NCBI GenBank assembly: GCA_949295125.1
Contig: CASFJV010000036.1
Location: 1-53,146, forward strand
DNA from: an uncultured Spirochaetales bacterium
GTDB lineage: Bacteria > Spirochaetota > Spirochaetia > Sphaerochaetales > Sphaerochaetaceae
Direction: 5' to 3'
Length of the DNA: 53,146 nt
Under the pieces are notes generated by a model. It worked only from the letters and a program-made list of their open reading frames with translations, searched no databases and was not told the DNA's origin. Every line of letters begins with the position of its first letter. The stretch's first letter is position 1. Positions 23,877 through 32,165 of this stretch are shown piece by piece. The translations under genes were made by a program, and so were the position numbers.

Positions 23877-24362
23877 TCAGTTTTGCGCAGGCTCGATTAT
23901 CTTTGCCACGCTTACCCATCCTTTTGCATTGGAAAGGCTGTAAAGCTCCTGGGGGCTTAATGGAATTGCACTGTTTGCTGTCCCTGCAGCCGGATAGACA
24001 GTATCGAACCTTTTCAGTGATTCATCAAGATATACTTCTATGCTGTCATTTAAGGCAAACGGGCATACTCCCCCGACCTTATGCCCTGTTATGCGCTCTG
24101 TGTCTTCATGAGAAAGCATTGAAGGCTTAAACCCGAAGCGCCTCTTGAAATCCCCGTTGCTTATCTTGGTATCACCTGCGGTAACTATGACAATCGCGCT
24201 GTCATCCCCATTCCTGAATGCAAGCGTTTTTGCAATCAGTGCCTCACCGCATCCAAGGGCCTTTGCAGCAAGCTCAACAGTTGCGCTTGATACATCAAAA
24301 AGTATTACCCTCTCATCATAGCCACGCTCTTTAAGATATGCCATTACTTTTTCAAGGCTCAT
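23877..24362 (-). CDS. YbaK/EbsC aminoacyl-tRNA deacylase
   Basis: A 161-residue YbaK/ProX-type editing domain that hydrolyses misacylated tRNA, classically Cys-tRNA(Pro). Markers are FDVSSATVELAAKALG at about residue 22, IAKTLAFRNGDDSAIVIVTAGD with the catalytic lysine region near 45, and GHKVGGVCPFAL with the GGxxPFG-type loop near 95. The start at 24362 (MSLEKVMAYL) is preferred over a GTG 12 nt upstream because it overlaps the cinA stop as ATGA with GGAG just before. Amino-acid specificity cannot be told from sequence. Confidence 0.88.
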   Translation of the reverse strand: MSLEKVMAYLKERGYDERVILFDVSSATVELAAKALGCGEALIAKTLAFRNGDDSAIVIVTAGDTKISNGDFKRRFGFKPSMLSHEDTERITGHKVGGVCPFALNDSIEVYLDESLKRFDTVYPAAGTANSAIPLSPQELYSLSNAKGWVSVAKIIEPAQN

Positions 24363-25600
24363 ATATTGCTCCACTCCCTGCTCATTTTCTCAACATCCAT
24401 TCCGTTAATGTATGCCAGAAGGAAAAGCATTGCAGAAACAGAAGATCTCCTTCTGACAGAATCGCGTCCCCATGTAGTGTAGTTCAGCGTTACCGCTTTT
24501 GCCTCTTTTCCTTTTCCGCTGAAGCCGAAGCACACGTACCCCGGGCCCTTTCCCTCGCTTGGATCCGGACCGGCAACACCGGTAATTGAGCATGCAACAT
24601 CGCTATCCATCAGTTTCCTTACACCTTCCGCCATTTCCCTTGCGCACTCTTTGGATACAACTCCAGACCTCTTTACAGTCTCTCTGGAAACTCCAAGAAC
24701 ATTGACCTTGACATCCGGGCTGTAGGAAGTGACTGAGCCAAGGAAGTACTCACTTGAGCCTGGCATTGATGTCAAGAGTGATGCAAGCACTCCTCCTGAA
24801 CAGCTTTCCGCCACACTTATAGTTAAATGATCCCCTTTCAGCTTATCTGTAAGAAGGCCTAATGCGCTGACATCCCCCTCCACAATCCTGTACGGACCAA
24901 GTTCACCCTGCAGGGACGAAATAGCACGGTTCACTTCATCTTTATCATCAGATTCAGCATAGAGGCTTATCTTATAATCCTGGAACCTGGTACCCCACTC
25001 TATTGCCGGATACTTTTCTGTAAGTTCCTCAAGACGGGCCTCAGCAGTTATGAATGAAGTGTACTCATACCTTGCCTTGTCCTTTATGTCCAGAAGCTCC
25101 TTAACTTTGGGAAGCACTGAGGAATAGAACATTGGCTCCATCTCCCTTGGCGGTCCGGGAAGGGCAAATACGAATGTGCCTCCCTCCTCTCCATAGAAAC
25201 CTGGAGCAGTGCCATTTGGATTTTTCATTACGGTAAAACCTTTTGGAATGAAAGCCTGTTTTTCATTTGCACCCAGAACTCTCTCCTTTCCAACACGCCT
25301 TACCAGCTCCTGATAGCACTCCTCATCCTCTATAAGCTCCGAGTTGAACACATCCGCGATGCTCTGCCTTGTCATATCATCCTGAGTTGGTCCAAGGCCT
25401 CCTGTCACGATGATGATATCATTATCCTTCTTCAGCGCCTTCAGCACAGCTGTGATTGATCCATCGTCCGGGATAGCAACTATCTCAGACATATGGACAC
25501 CTATACCCGTCATCTCCTTTGAAACGAGCCTGCCGTGCTTATCTGCAATGATGCCCCTGGTAAGCTCCGTTCCAATCACTATCAATGCGGCTTTAGTCAT
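24359..25600 (-). CDS. cinA: CinA family nicotinamide-nucleotide amidohydrolase
   Basis: A 413-residue two-domain protein. Residues 1-170 are a MoCF/COG1058 domain (ALIVIGTELTRGIIADKHG, IIVTGGLGPTQDDMTRQ), linked to pyrophosphatase activity on ADP-ribose in the family. Residues about 250-405 are the CinA C-terminal NMN deamidase domain (SVAESCSGGVLASLLTSMPG, GVAGPDPSEGKGPGYV). Together they recycle NAD by-products. The usual G-E-x-L of the first motif is GTELTRG here. The ATG lies inside the last codons of lnt (8-nt overlap) and its stop overlaps the YbaK start. Confidence 0.92.
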   Translation of the reverse strand: MTKAALIVIGTELTRGIIADKHGRLVSKEMTGIGVHMSEIVAIPDDGSITAVLKALKKDNDIIIVTGGLGPTQDDMTRQSIADVFNSELIEDEECYQELVRRVGKERVLGANEKQAFIPKGFTVMKNPNGTAPGFYGEEGGTFVFALPGPPREMEPMFYSSVLPKVKELLDIKDKARYEYTSFITAEARLEELTEKYPAIEWGTRFQDYKISLYAESDDKDEVNRAISSLQGELGPYRIVEGDVSALGLLTDKLKGDHLTISVAESCSGGVLASLLTSMPGSSEYFLGSVTSYSPDVKVNVLGVSRETVKRSGVVSKECAREMAEGVRKLMDSDVACSITGVAGPDPSEGKGPGYVCFGFSGKGKEAKAVTLNYTTWGRDSVRRRSSVSAMLFLLAYINGMDVEKMSREWSNI

Positions 25601-27251
25601 TTCCCTTTCTTCTCCCTTTAAGAGTTTCCGTGACTTTCATGACAGCACCTATTGCCAGGACAGCAATAGACACATAGACAGCGACGTCTGCGAAAAGATC
25701 TATGTGCCTTACATAGAATGTATTCTCTCCGCCCTCATACACTGGAACATCATAGATATGGTATCCCATCCAGAACGGACGCATAGGATCATGCAGCGTT
25801 CCATCAGGTGTGATCAGGCAAGTAAGGCCACTGTTTGTTCCTCTTATCACACTCTTCCTGGTCTCTATTGCCCGCATGATTGCGATATAAGCGTGCTGTT
25901 TTTCTGCAGATACAGCTCCTGACCAGTTGTCGTTTGTCATATTCACAATGACATCTGCCCCTTCCCTTACGAATTCTGCGGAGATATAGCCAAAGACATC
26001 CTCAAAGCATATCGGGGTTGAGAATTTTACCCCATCAGACTCAAATACGACAGGTTCATCTCCCTTTTCCCACCAGTTATAGTCATTGGCAAGGAGAAGG
26101 TTGTAAAGCCATGGAAGCTGCTTTTCATATGGGAAGTGTTCAGTAAACGGAACAAGATGCTGTTTCCTGTATTTGCCTGCGATGCCTCCATCCTGGAAAA
26201 GGACGACGCTGTTATAATCCTTCCTGTTCTGGCTTCCATCCTCAAGCAGAGGCCCGGCATTCTCATCCACAACCTCACCGTCTGAGTTTCCTGTCAGAAG
26301 CGGCGTTCCAAGCTCTTCAGCGAACTTGATGAATTCCTTGACAAGTTCCCTCATGCCATGGTTGCCTTCGTAATCGAACCTCATATTCCAGTCTATGGAA
26401 GGGACAAATGCGGTTTCAGACCAGATTACGATATCGGGATCTTCAGTAACTGCTTCCAGTGTGTAGCGCCTCAGGTTATTGAAGTTGCGCGTATATGTCT
26501 GAAGCCCTCCTTCCCATGAGTCATGGTTATGCTGGACAGCTGCAACTTTCCAGATCCTGTCCGGCTCAGCATCCTCCCATTCATTGATTTTCACAAAACC
26601 ATAGATAAGGGATGCAAGCACAAGTGCTGCGTAAATGGCGAGAACCACCACATTTGACTTGAGGTACAGCCTGAAAGAAGCGGAACGGTCCTTGATCTTA
26701 TCATGCAGGAATGCCCCCAGGTATGCCTGAGGAAGAACCTGCAGGAATATGATTCCCCAGATTCCGGTGATATCCGCAATCTGGATAAGAGGACGGTACT
26801 GCACAAGGGCGTAGCAGATAGTGCCGTATGGATAGCCTGCGAACCAGGATTCAGAAAGATATGCATATGCAACCCAGATCACAGCCTGCAGCACATATGC
26901 CCTCTTCTTGAAGAAAATATCTGCAGCCTTCAATGCCAGAAAGAGGAAGAACATCTCTCCACCCTGGATTATCGGTACAATCAGGATGGCAAGGGGATGG
27001 AATGTCGACAGCCAGTAATTGAAGAATATGTAATACATGAAGCCAAAGAAGAAGCCATATGGCGCCACTAAGGCAAAACGCGTATTCCTTATTACTGCGA
27101 AAACGGGAATCAGCACAAATAATGATATAAAGCCGAATCCCTCCTCCAAAACAAAGCCTGGGAAGGCTAACGATAATACAAATGCCGATACTAATAATAC
27201 AAAAACCTCAGAACAAACAGTCCTGAGGCTTCTTTTCTTCAAAGTTTCCAA
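25593..27251 (-). CDS. lnt: Apolipoprotein N-acyltransferase
   Basis: A 552-residue inner-membrane enzyme that adds the third acyl chain to lipoproteins. Six or so N-terminal helices are followed by a nitrilase-like periplasmic domain (about 235-490) with the triad E279 (IWSETAFVPS), K363 (KYRKQHLVPFTE) and C415 (PICFEDVF), and a final helix near 525-545. Translation appears to begin at TTG (27251) with AGGAG 9 nt upstream. Its presence fits the lipoproteins elsewhere in the window. Overlaps cinA by 8 nt. Confidence 0.93.
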   Translation of the reverse strand: METLKKRSLRTVCSEVFVLLVSAFVLSLAFPGFVLEEGFGFISLFVLIPVFAVIRNTRFALVAPYGFFFGFMYYIFFNYWLSTFHPLAILIVPIIQGGEMFFLFLALKAADIFFKKRAYVLQAVIWVAYAYLSESWFAGYPYGTICYALVQYRPLIQIADITGIWGIIFLQVLPQAYLGAFLHDKIKDRSASFRLYLKSNVVVLAIYAALVLASLIYGFVKINEWEDAEPDRIWKVAAVQHNHDSWEGGLQTYTRNFNNLRRYTLEAVTEDPDIVIWSETAFVPSIDWNMRFDYEGNHGMRELVKEFIKFAEELGTPLLTGNSDGEVVDENAGPLLEDGSQNRKDYNSVVLFQDGGIAGKYRKQHLVPFTEHFPYEKQLPWLYNLLLANDYNWWEKGDEPVVFESDGVKFSTPICFEDVFGYISAEFVREGADVIVNMTNDNWSGAVSAEKQHAYIAIMRAIETRKSVIRGTNSGLTCLITPDGTLHDPMRPFWMGYHIYDVPVYEGGENTFYVRHIDLFADVAVYVSIAVLAIGAVMKVTETLKGRRKGND

Positions 27252-27270
27252 GCCTAAAATCTCCTAAATC

Positions 27271-27585
27271 TTAGTCAATTTCTTTAGCTGTGCGGATATT
27301 CCAGACGAACTCCTTGAGTTCCTTTCCAGGGCGGAATATTGCAACTCCATGCTTATCTACTGCCACAACTTCGCCTGTCTTAGGGTTCCTTGCCTTCTCA
27401 CGGCCTTTCCTGGTGCGTACCTCGAAAGTGCCGAATCCTCTCAGCTCGATTACCCTATCATCTTTCAATCCGTCCTTGATCTCTTCAAAGAGCTCGTCGA
27501 TGACTTTGTGGATACTCGTCCTATCTAGGCCTAGCTTATCATGAAGACTTTCGATAATTGCTGCCTTGGTTAGTTTTTCTTCCAT
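27271..27585 (-). CDS. HU/IHF-family DNA-binding protein
   Basis: A 104-residue histone-like protein that bends DNA as a dimer. It shows LTKAAIIESLHDKLGLDR, the VIDELFEEIKDGLKDD helix, the IELRGFGTFEVRTRKGREKARNP (beta arms split across this region) and the arm tip NPKTGE with its proline, then PGKELKEFVW. The start at 27585 (MEEKLTK) is preferred over a GTG 12 nt upstream because the GGGTGGTGG purine tract serves it. It lies 19 nt upstream of lnt and 7 nt after rpsT on the same strand. HU versus IHF cannot be settled here. Confidence 0.92.
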   Translation of the reverse strand: MEEKLTKAAIIESLHDKLGLDRTSIHKVIDELFEEIKDGLKDDRVIELRGFGTFEVRTRKGREKARNPKTGEVVAVDKHGVAIFRPGKELKEFVWNIRTAKEID

Positions 27586-27604
27586 AATTGCCACCACCCT
27601 TTAA

Positions 27605-27865
27605 TTAAGCAAGCTTATTAAAAGCGTGTGCCATTCTGCTCTTTTTCCTATCTACAGTGTTGCGGTGCATAACTCCCTTGTTAACGGCACTGTCAAGAAG
27701 CTTGAAGCTCTCATGCATGAGTGCGCTTGCCTCTTCCTTGTTGTTTGCGTTAACAGCTGCTTCGAACTTCTTGATGGAAGTTCTAACTTTGCTTTTTGCA
27801 GCACGGTTCAGCATTCTGCGTGCCTGATTCCTGCGTTCACTTCTCTGAGCGGATTTCTTTGCCAC
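27605..27865 (-). CDS. rpsT: 30S ribosomal protein S20
   Basis: An 86-residue basic helical protein with the S20 pattern KSAQRSERRNQARRMLNRAAKS at the start and VNKGVMHRNTVDRKKSRM near the end. Initiation is at GTG with a strong TTGGAGG upstream. It is followed by the HU gene after a short gap, and by lnt. Confidence 0.95.
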   Translation of the reverse strand: MAKKSAQRSERRNQARRMLNRAAKSKVRTSIKKFEAAVNANNKEEASALMHESFKLLDSAVNKGVMHRNTVDRKKSRMAHAFNKLA

Positions 27866-28013
27866 TTTATTTCCTCCAAGAATAACTATTTACTACATTT
27901 CTGACCGTCTAGATTACGACAGCGTTAGTCAAGGTATCACAATAGGGTAATTTTGGTCAATAGCGTTTATTAACTTTCTATATGCAAAAGGATTAATTAT
28001 CAGAAAAGGATTA

Positions 28014-28967
28014 TCAGAGGAAGTTCTCCTGAAATTCATCGCTGACAATCCAGTACCCCGTTGCACTATCGTATGTGATCTCTGAGAGAGGAATGTAAAC
28101 AACTCCGCCCTCACTTGCCTGCACTGTAATATTCCTAGACAAAATATTGACTTCCGTGACTTTCCATAGGTCATGCCCAAGCTTTATCCTGGTTCCCTCA
28201 GGAGGACATGAAGCCTTCTCCTCAAGGTAATAATCATACTCGTATGCCAGGCAGCACAGCAGCCTTCCGCATGGTCCGGATATCTTCATGCTGTTAAGCG
28301 AGAGGTTCTGTTCCTTTGCCATTTTTATCGTAACAGGCTCAAGATTGCTTGTAATTGAATGGCAGCAGTAATCCCTTCCACAGACGCTGAGCCCTCCGAT
28401 CAGGCGGGATTCATCCCTTACTCCTATCTGCCTGAGCTCTATTCGCATCCTGAAAACGGAGACAAGGTCCTTTACAAGATCCCTGAAATCAACCCTTTCC
28501 TCTGCCGTAAAGAAAAATATAACCTTGCTCTCGCCAAGCAGGAAGTGCGCCGTAACAAGCTTCATATTTAGCTTATGCTTCAATACCTTTTCCCTGCAGA
28601 CCCTGAGAGCAGCCTCTTCCCTGGCTGTATTCTGTTCGTATTTCTCCATCTCCTCGGGTGTTGCAAGATGGTCAATGTAATCAACATCGACAGGGACGTT
28701 CATCAGCTCAGGCTCAGTCTCTATTCCATGGCAGGCATCAGATGCTCCGCAGACCTCTGCGCATCCCCTTTCGTATTTCCTTCCTTCCCTGGGAGCTGGG
28801 GCTGTCACTATTCCCAGGTCAAGTCCAAACCTTGTCTCATATACAACAGGAGTGCCCGGATAGAGAATGCTGCCATAGGCACAGAGGCATATGTCATTGT
28901 AGCTCGGATTCTTAACTATATAGATATAGGCTTTATCTTCAGATTCTTTCCTATTTTTATCCTTCAT
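28014..28967 (-). CDS. ricT: PSP1/RicT-family protein
   Basis: A 317-residue protein with the PSP1 C-terminal domain (KLVTAHFLLGESKVIFFFTAEERVDFRDL, then RIELRQIGVRDESRLIGGLSVCGRDYCC). Cysteines clustered in CGRDYCC and SGPCGRLLCCLAYE match RicT, a member of the Fe-S RicA-RicF-RicT complex that adjusts RNase Y activity in Bacillus; RNase Y itself is in this window at 42.9 kb. The start at 28967 (MKDKNRKESED) is set by a promoter ending 7 nt upstream; longer frames would run through it. No ribosome site. Residues 1-20 are a polar tail not seen in all homologues. Confidence 0.85.
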   Translation of the reverse strand: MKDKNRKESEDKAYIYIVKNPSYNDICLCAYGSILYPGTPVVYETRFGLDLGIVTAPAPREGRKYERGCAEVCGASDACHGIETEPELMNVPVDVDYIDHLATPEEMEKYEQNTAREEAALRVCREKVLKHKLNMKLVTAHFLLGESKVIFFFTAEERVDFRDLVKDLVSVFRMRIELRQIGVRDESRLIGGLSVCGRDYCCHSITSNLEPVTIKMAKEQNLSLNSMKISGPCGRLLCCLAYEYDYYLEEKASCPPEGTRIKLGHDLWKVTEVNILSRNITVQASEGGVVYIPLSEITYDSATGYWIVSDEFQENFL

Positions 28968-28974
28968 ACCGAAA

Positions 28975-29042
28975 AAGGTATCATGAGCGGGATAATTTAG
29001 CAATAAAGCATGATGGACAAATTGATGAGAGTAATGTATTTT
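28975..29042. promoter_or_regulatory. Divergent leaderless promoters ricT / dus
   Basis: ricT (minus): TTGCTA (28998-29003), 17 nt, TACCTT (28975-28980), 7 nt to the ATG. dus (plus): TGGACA (29014-29019), 17 nt, TATTTT (29037-29042), 6 nt to the ATG at 29049. The two -35 boxes are 10 nt apart. Confidence 0.5.
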
Positions 29043-29048
29043 CTCCAT

Positions 29049-29999
29049 ATGGCGCTAACACTTGCACCCCTCGCGGGATATACAGATAAGGCATTCAGGG
29101 AGATGGCATGCAGATACGGGGCTGAAGAGACCGTTACCGAGATGGTATCAGCAGAAGGGCTCGCAAGAAGGAGCGAGAAGACAAATGCCCTTCTTGACAG
29201 GTTTGAAGGAGAGAGCAATCTGACCCTCCAGCTTTTCGGCCCGGACTACAGCGTATTTGAGCGCGCACTGAGGGAATTCGATTATTCATCATTCAGGAAA
29301 ATAGACATAAATGCGGGATGCCCGGTTCCAAAAGTCGTGAAGACCGGAGCAGGATCGGCTTTGATGAAGGATCCTAAGAAAGCCGGAGAGATAATCAGGG
29401 CGGTAAAGGAAACGACAGGCCTCAGGGTTTCAATAAAGTTCCGTCTTGGCTGGGATGAGGAGTCCATCAATTTCCTGGAATTTGCCGAAGAGGCGGTAAA
29501 GAGCGGAGCAGATGAGCTGACACTTCATGCAAGAACCCGCGCCCAGGGCTATGAAGGACAGGCAAGAAAAGAGTATTTCAGGAAATTGCGCAGCCTCTTC
29601 CCAAAAGATGATCCTTCATCTCCCGTTCTGAATGCATCTGGAGATGTCTTTTCTCCTGAGAGTGCGCTTGAGTACCTGAATGATTATATGATGGATGGTG
29701 TCATGTTTGCCCGTGGAGCAATAGGCAATCCATTCATCTTCAGGCAGACAAGGGACCTGCTTGAGAAAGGAAGATACGGCGTGCCGGGCACCGATGAAAG
29801 GATAAGTGTTGCAATAGAACATCTGAATCTTGCCGCAAAATACTATGGTGAGAGCATAGCATGCAGGGAAATGAGGAAAAGCGCGCCGCAGTACATAAAG
29901 GGAATAAAGGACTCAAGCAGGGTGAAGGCAGAACTGAGCAGAGCTGGAACCATTGAAGAATACATAAAGGCATTTTCGCTCCTGAATCACTCTATTTAG
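29049..29999 (+). CDS. dus: tRNA-dihydrouridine synthase (DusB-like)
   Basis: A 316-residue FMN-dependent enzyme that reduces uridines in tRNA. It opens MALTLAPLAGYTDKAFREMA (FMN-binding AP-x-AG-x-TD), has QLFGPDYSVF, the catalytic cysteine in DINAGCPVPKV near residue 95, KFRLGWDEE and LHARTRAQGYEG near 165, and GVMFARGAIGNPFIF near 215. The ATG at 29049 is chosen over one at 29010 because the family begins with ALTLAPLAG, and a TGGACA/TATTTT promoter lies inside the longer version, ending 6 nt upstream. Target uridine not assignable. Confidence 0.9.
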   Translation: MALTLAPLAGYTDKAFREMACRYGAEETVTEMVSAEGLARRSEKTNALLDRFEGESNLTLQLFGPDYSVFERALREFDYSSFRKIDINAGCPVPKVVKTGAGSALMKDPKKAGEIIRAVKETTGLRVSIKFRLGWDEESINFLEFAEEAVKSGADELTLHARTRAQGYEGQARKEYFRKLRSLFPKDDPSSPVLNASGDVFSPESALEYLNDYMMDGVMFARGAIGNPFIFRQTRDLLEKGRYGVPGTDERISVAIEHLNLAAKYYGESIACREMRKSAPQYIKGIKDSSRVKAELSRAGTIEEYIKAFSLLNHSI

Positions 30000-30085
30000 T
30001 TACATTGCATACTGATAGGTAAATTCAGAAAAATTTTCTTGAATTGTGATTTTCCATATGCTAGCGTTTAATTAAGGAGTTAGCA

Positions 30086-31351
30086 ATGCGTGTTCTTGTT
30101 TTAGGTTCAGGAGCAAAAGATCACGCGATGACATGGTGGCTTAGCAAAAGCTGTTTTATATCTGGACTCTTTGTTGCCAGAGGCAACTTCTGCACGCCAG
30201 ACATCGCTCAGAAACTTGAAAATGTCGATCCATCTGATGGCAGGAGTGTCTATTCTGCATGCCTCGAGCATTCAATAGATCTTGTATTTGCCGGAACAGA
30301 AGCTCCACTTCTTACAGGTGTGATCGAATACCTGAACGGACGTGGCATAAAGACATTCGGTGCCCCCAGCAAATCCATCAAGCTTGAAGACGACAAGGCA
30401 TTCAGCAGATCTTTCACTGACCGCCATAACATTCCTACCCCGAGACGCAGCCTTTTTGCCGACCTGGATCAGATGGAGAAATACCTCGTCAGGCATAAGG
30501 GAAACATGTTCATAGTCAAGAGCAACAACATCTCGCCAAGCAGGGAGACACTCAGTTCTTCAGATACAGGTAAACTCCTTTCATATGCTGCACGCCTGCT
30601 CAAAAAGGGTCCGGTATTCCTGGAAGAGTTCGTACCAGGGCTTCCCATCACGGCAACAATCCTCCTGGATAAGAAAAGCTACCTTATGCTTCCTATCGTA
30701 AGCGAGTATACGAAGAAAACGGAAGATGATGACATTCCAACAGGAGGAATGGGTGCAATATGCCCTGTTCCAATCCGCAGTGGCATTGCAAAGGAGATAA
30801 AGGAGAGAATCATCGATCCGACTCTCTATGGAATGAAAGTGGAACAGCTCTCATACAGGGGTGTCCTGACATTCTCGATCATCATAAAGGAAAACGGGGA
30901 TCCGATTCTGGTAGACTACCATGTAAGATTCAATGATCCGGCAGCCCAGGCATTCGTGCCCCTTGTGAACAATGATTTTCTCAGCATTCTTGCCGCAATG
31001 AATGAGGACAGGCTCAGTGAAATAAGCCTTGATACATCCGATGACTTCACAGTCGCTGTGGTCCTTGCAAGCGAAGGCTACCCGGAAGAGACAAAGACAG
31101 GGCGCATCCTTTCTGGCCTCACAAACATAAAGAGGTGCGGAATCATAAGGCGGCCCCTTATATTCTGCGGTGCAGTGGATAATGATTCAGAAGGACTGCC
31201 AAGGACTACAGGAGGAAGGGCAATAACAGTAGTAGGAAAGGCAAAAAGCATAGAAGAAGCAAATAAAAGAGCCTACCGCATGATGGAGAGTTTCCACCTT
31301 GAGGGAGGCTGGTACCGAAAGGATATCGGAGAGAAATTCTTCGAGTCCTAG
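30086..31351 (+). CDS. PurD-like ATP-grasp protein with altered active site
   Basis: A 421-residue homologue of phosphoribosylamine-glycine ligase. The overall order is kept: VLVLGSGAKDHAMTWWLS, AGTEAPLLTGVIEYL, DKAFSRSFTDRHNIPTP, LEEFVPGLP, TGGMGAICPVPI near 230 and RGVLTFSIII. However, the ATP-binding VVKADGLAAGKGV has become IVKSNNISPSRETL (153-166), and the metal site E-F-N-x-RFGDPE reads DYHVRFNDPA (287-295): Glu to Asp, Asn to His, Glu to Ala. Normal GARS chemistry is doubtful. No other purine gene is nearby. AAGGAG precedes the ATG. It overlaps rlmB by 4 nt at the 3' end. Confidence 0.75.
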   Translation: MRVLVLGSGAKDHAMTWWLSKSCFISGLFVARGNFCTPDIAQKLENVDPSDGRSVYSACLEHSIDLVFAGTEAPLLTGVIEYLNGRGIKTFGAPSKSIKLEDDKAFSRSFTDRHNIPTPRRSLFADLDQMEKYLVRHKGNMFIVKSNNISPSRETLSSSDTGKLLSYAARLLKKGPVFLEEFVPGLPITATILLDKKSYLMLPIVSEYTKKTEDDDIPTGGMGAICPVPIRSGIAKEIKERIIDPTLYGMKVEQLSYRGVLTFSIIIKENGDPILVDYHVRFNDPAAQAFVPLVNNDFLSILAAMNEDRLSEISLDTSDDFTVAVVLASEGYPEETKTGRILSGLTNIKRCGIIRRPLIFCGAVDNDSEGLPRTTGGRAITVVGKAKSIEEANKRAYRMMESFHLEGGWYRKDIGEKFFES

Positions 31352-32091
31352 TGATTTTTCCTGTACTGGTAAAGAAGTATTCCTGCAGCCACGGATACAT
31401 TGAGGGAATCGATATGTCCCTGCATTGGAATTGAAACGGTATAATCTGAGTTCTTCCTGATAAGCGGAGAGATTCCAGAGCCCTCGCTTCCCATGATTAG
31501 AAGCGTTCTGGAACTGAATTTCTCTTCATAGCTGGATGTTCCATTCATGTCTGCAGAATATACCCAGAATCCATTTTTCTTGAACTTCTCGATCTCCCTA
31601 TTGAGATTTGTGACAACAGAGAGGGGAACATACTGTGCAGCTCCGCTTGAGACTTTCACCACAGTCTCATTTGCCTGCACGCTGCGCCTTTCCGGAATCA
31701 CTACAAGATCTACGCCAAACTGGTCTGCACTCCTCAGTATTGCACCGAGGTTATGCGGATCTGTTATTCCATCGAGCATCAGGACGATATAGTCCTTATC
31801 ATCACTCAGGAGTTCAAGGAATTCCTCTGTCGTTGTCTCATTGAGCCTGCTTGCACCTTTTCTCGGACCGCCAAGATCAAGAATCGCACCCCTGTGATCC
31901 ATTCCGGGAGCCATCCTGTCCAGCTCATCCTTGCTGAGTTTCTTCACTGCAACCTTGCCTGTGCACTGAGCCTTGAACTCAAGCTTTCCAAGACGCTCAG
32001 TCGAATTCCTCTGCAGATACAGGGTTGATCCTGCCGCTGCCTTCTTCAATGCCTCTTCTATCGCATGATAGCCATATATTCTTTCACCCAT
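31348..32091 (-). CDS. rlmB: 23S rRNA 2'-O-ribose methyltransferase (RlmB/TrmH family)
   Basis: A 247-residue SPOUT methyltransferase. Residues 1-75 form the L30e-like substrate-binding domain (IYGYHAIEEALKK), and about 95-247 the knotted SpoU domain with its three motifs: DGITDPHNLGAILRSAD, LIMGSEGSGI and VSIPMQGHIDSLNVSVAAGILLYQ. RlmB methylates G2251 in E. coli 23S rRNA; the exact target here is inferred. No ribosome site: TTGCCA (32124-32129), 18 nt and TAAGAT (32100-32105) end 8 nt before the ATG. Converges on the PurD-like gene. Confidence 0.88.
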   Translation of the reverse strand: MGERIYGYHAIEEALKKAAAGSTLYLQRNSTERLGKLEFKAQCTGKVAVKKLSKDELDRMAPGMDHRGAILDLGGPRKGASRLNETTTEEFLELLSDDKDYIVLMLDGITDPHNLGAILRSADQFGVDLVVIPERRSVQANETVVKVSSGAAQYVPLSVVTNLNREIEKFKKNGFWVYSADMNGTSSYEEKFSSRTLLIMGSEGSGISPLIRKNSDYTVSIPMQGHIDSLNVSVAAGILLYQYRKNH

Positions 32092-32099
32092 AGTGCTTT

Positions 32100-32129
32100 A
32101 TCTTATTTCATTTCCATCATTGTTGGCAA
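32100..32129 (-). promoter_or_regulatory. Leaderless promoter of rlmB
   Basis: Minus strand TTGCCA (five of six), an 18-nt spacer and TAAGAT, ending 8 nt before the ATG at 32091. It lies directly downstream of the dnaJ terminator, so rlmB is its own unit. Confidence 0.55.
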
Positions 32130-32134
32130 TTGGC

Positions 32135-32164
32135 AAAAAAAAATGGGCAGGCCAGCCTACCCAT
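32135..32164 (-). terminator. Rho-independent terminator after dnaJ
   Basis: ATGGGTAGGC pairs with GCCTGCCCAT (one G-T wobble) around a 2-nt loop on the minus strand, followed by eight or nine T residues (32135-32143). It starts 1 nt past the dnaJ stop codon and closes the chaperone cluster. Confidence 0.9.
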
Positions 32165-32165
32165 C

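Noticed and set aside
29010-29048. Upstream ATG as start of the dus gene
   Set aside because: The extra 13 residues are not in the family, and they would cover a better placed promoter (TGGACA/TATTTT).
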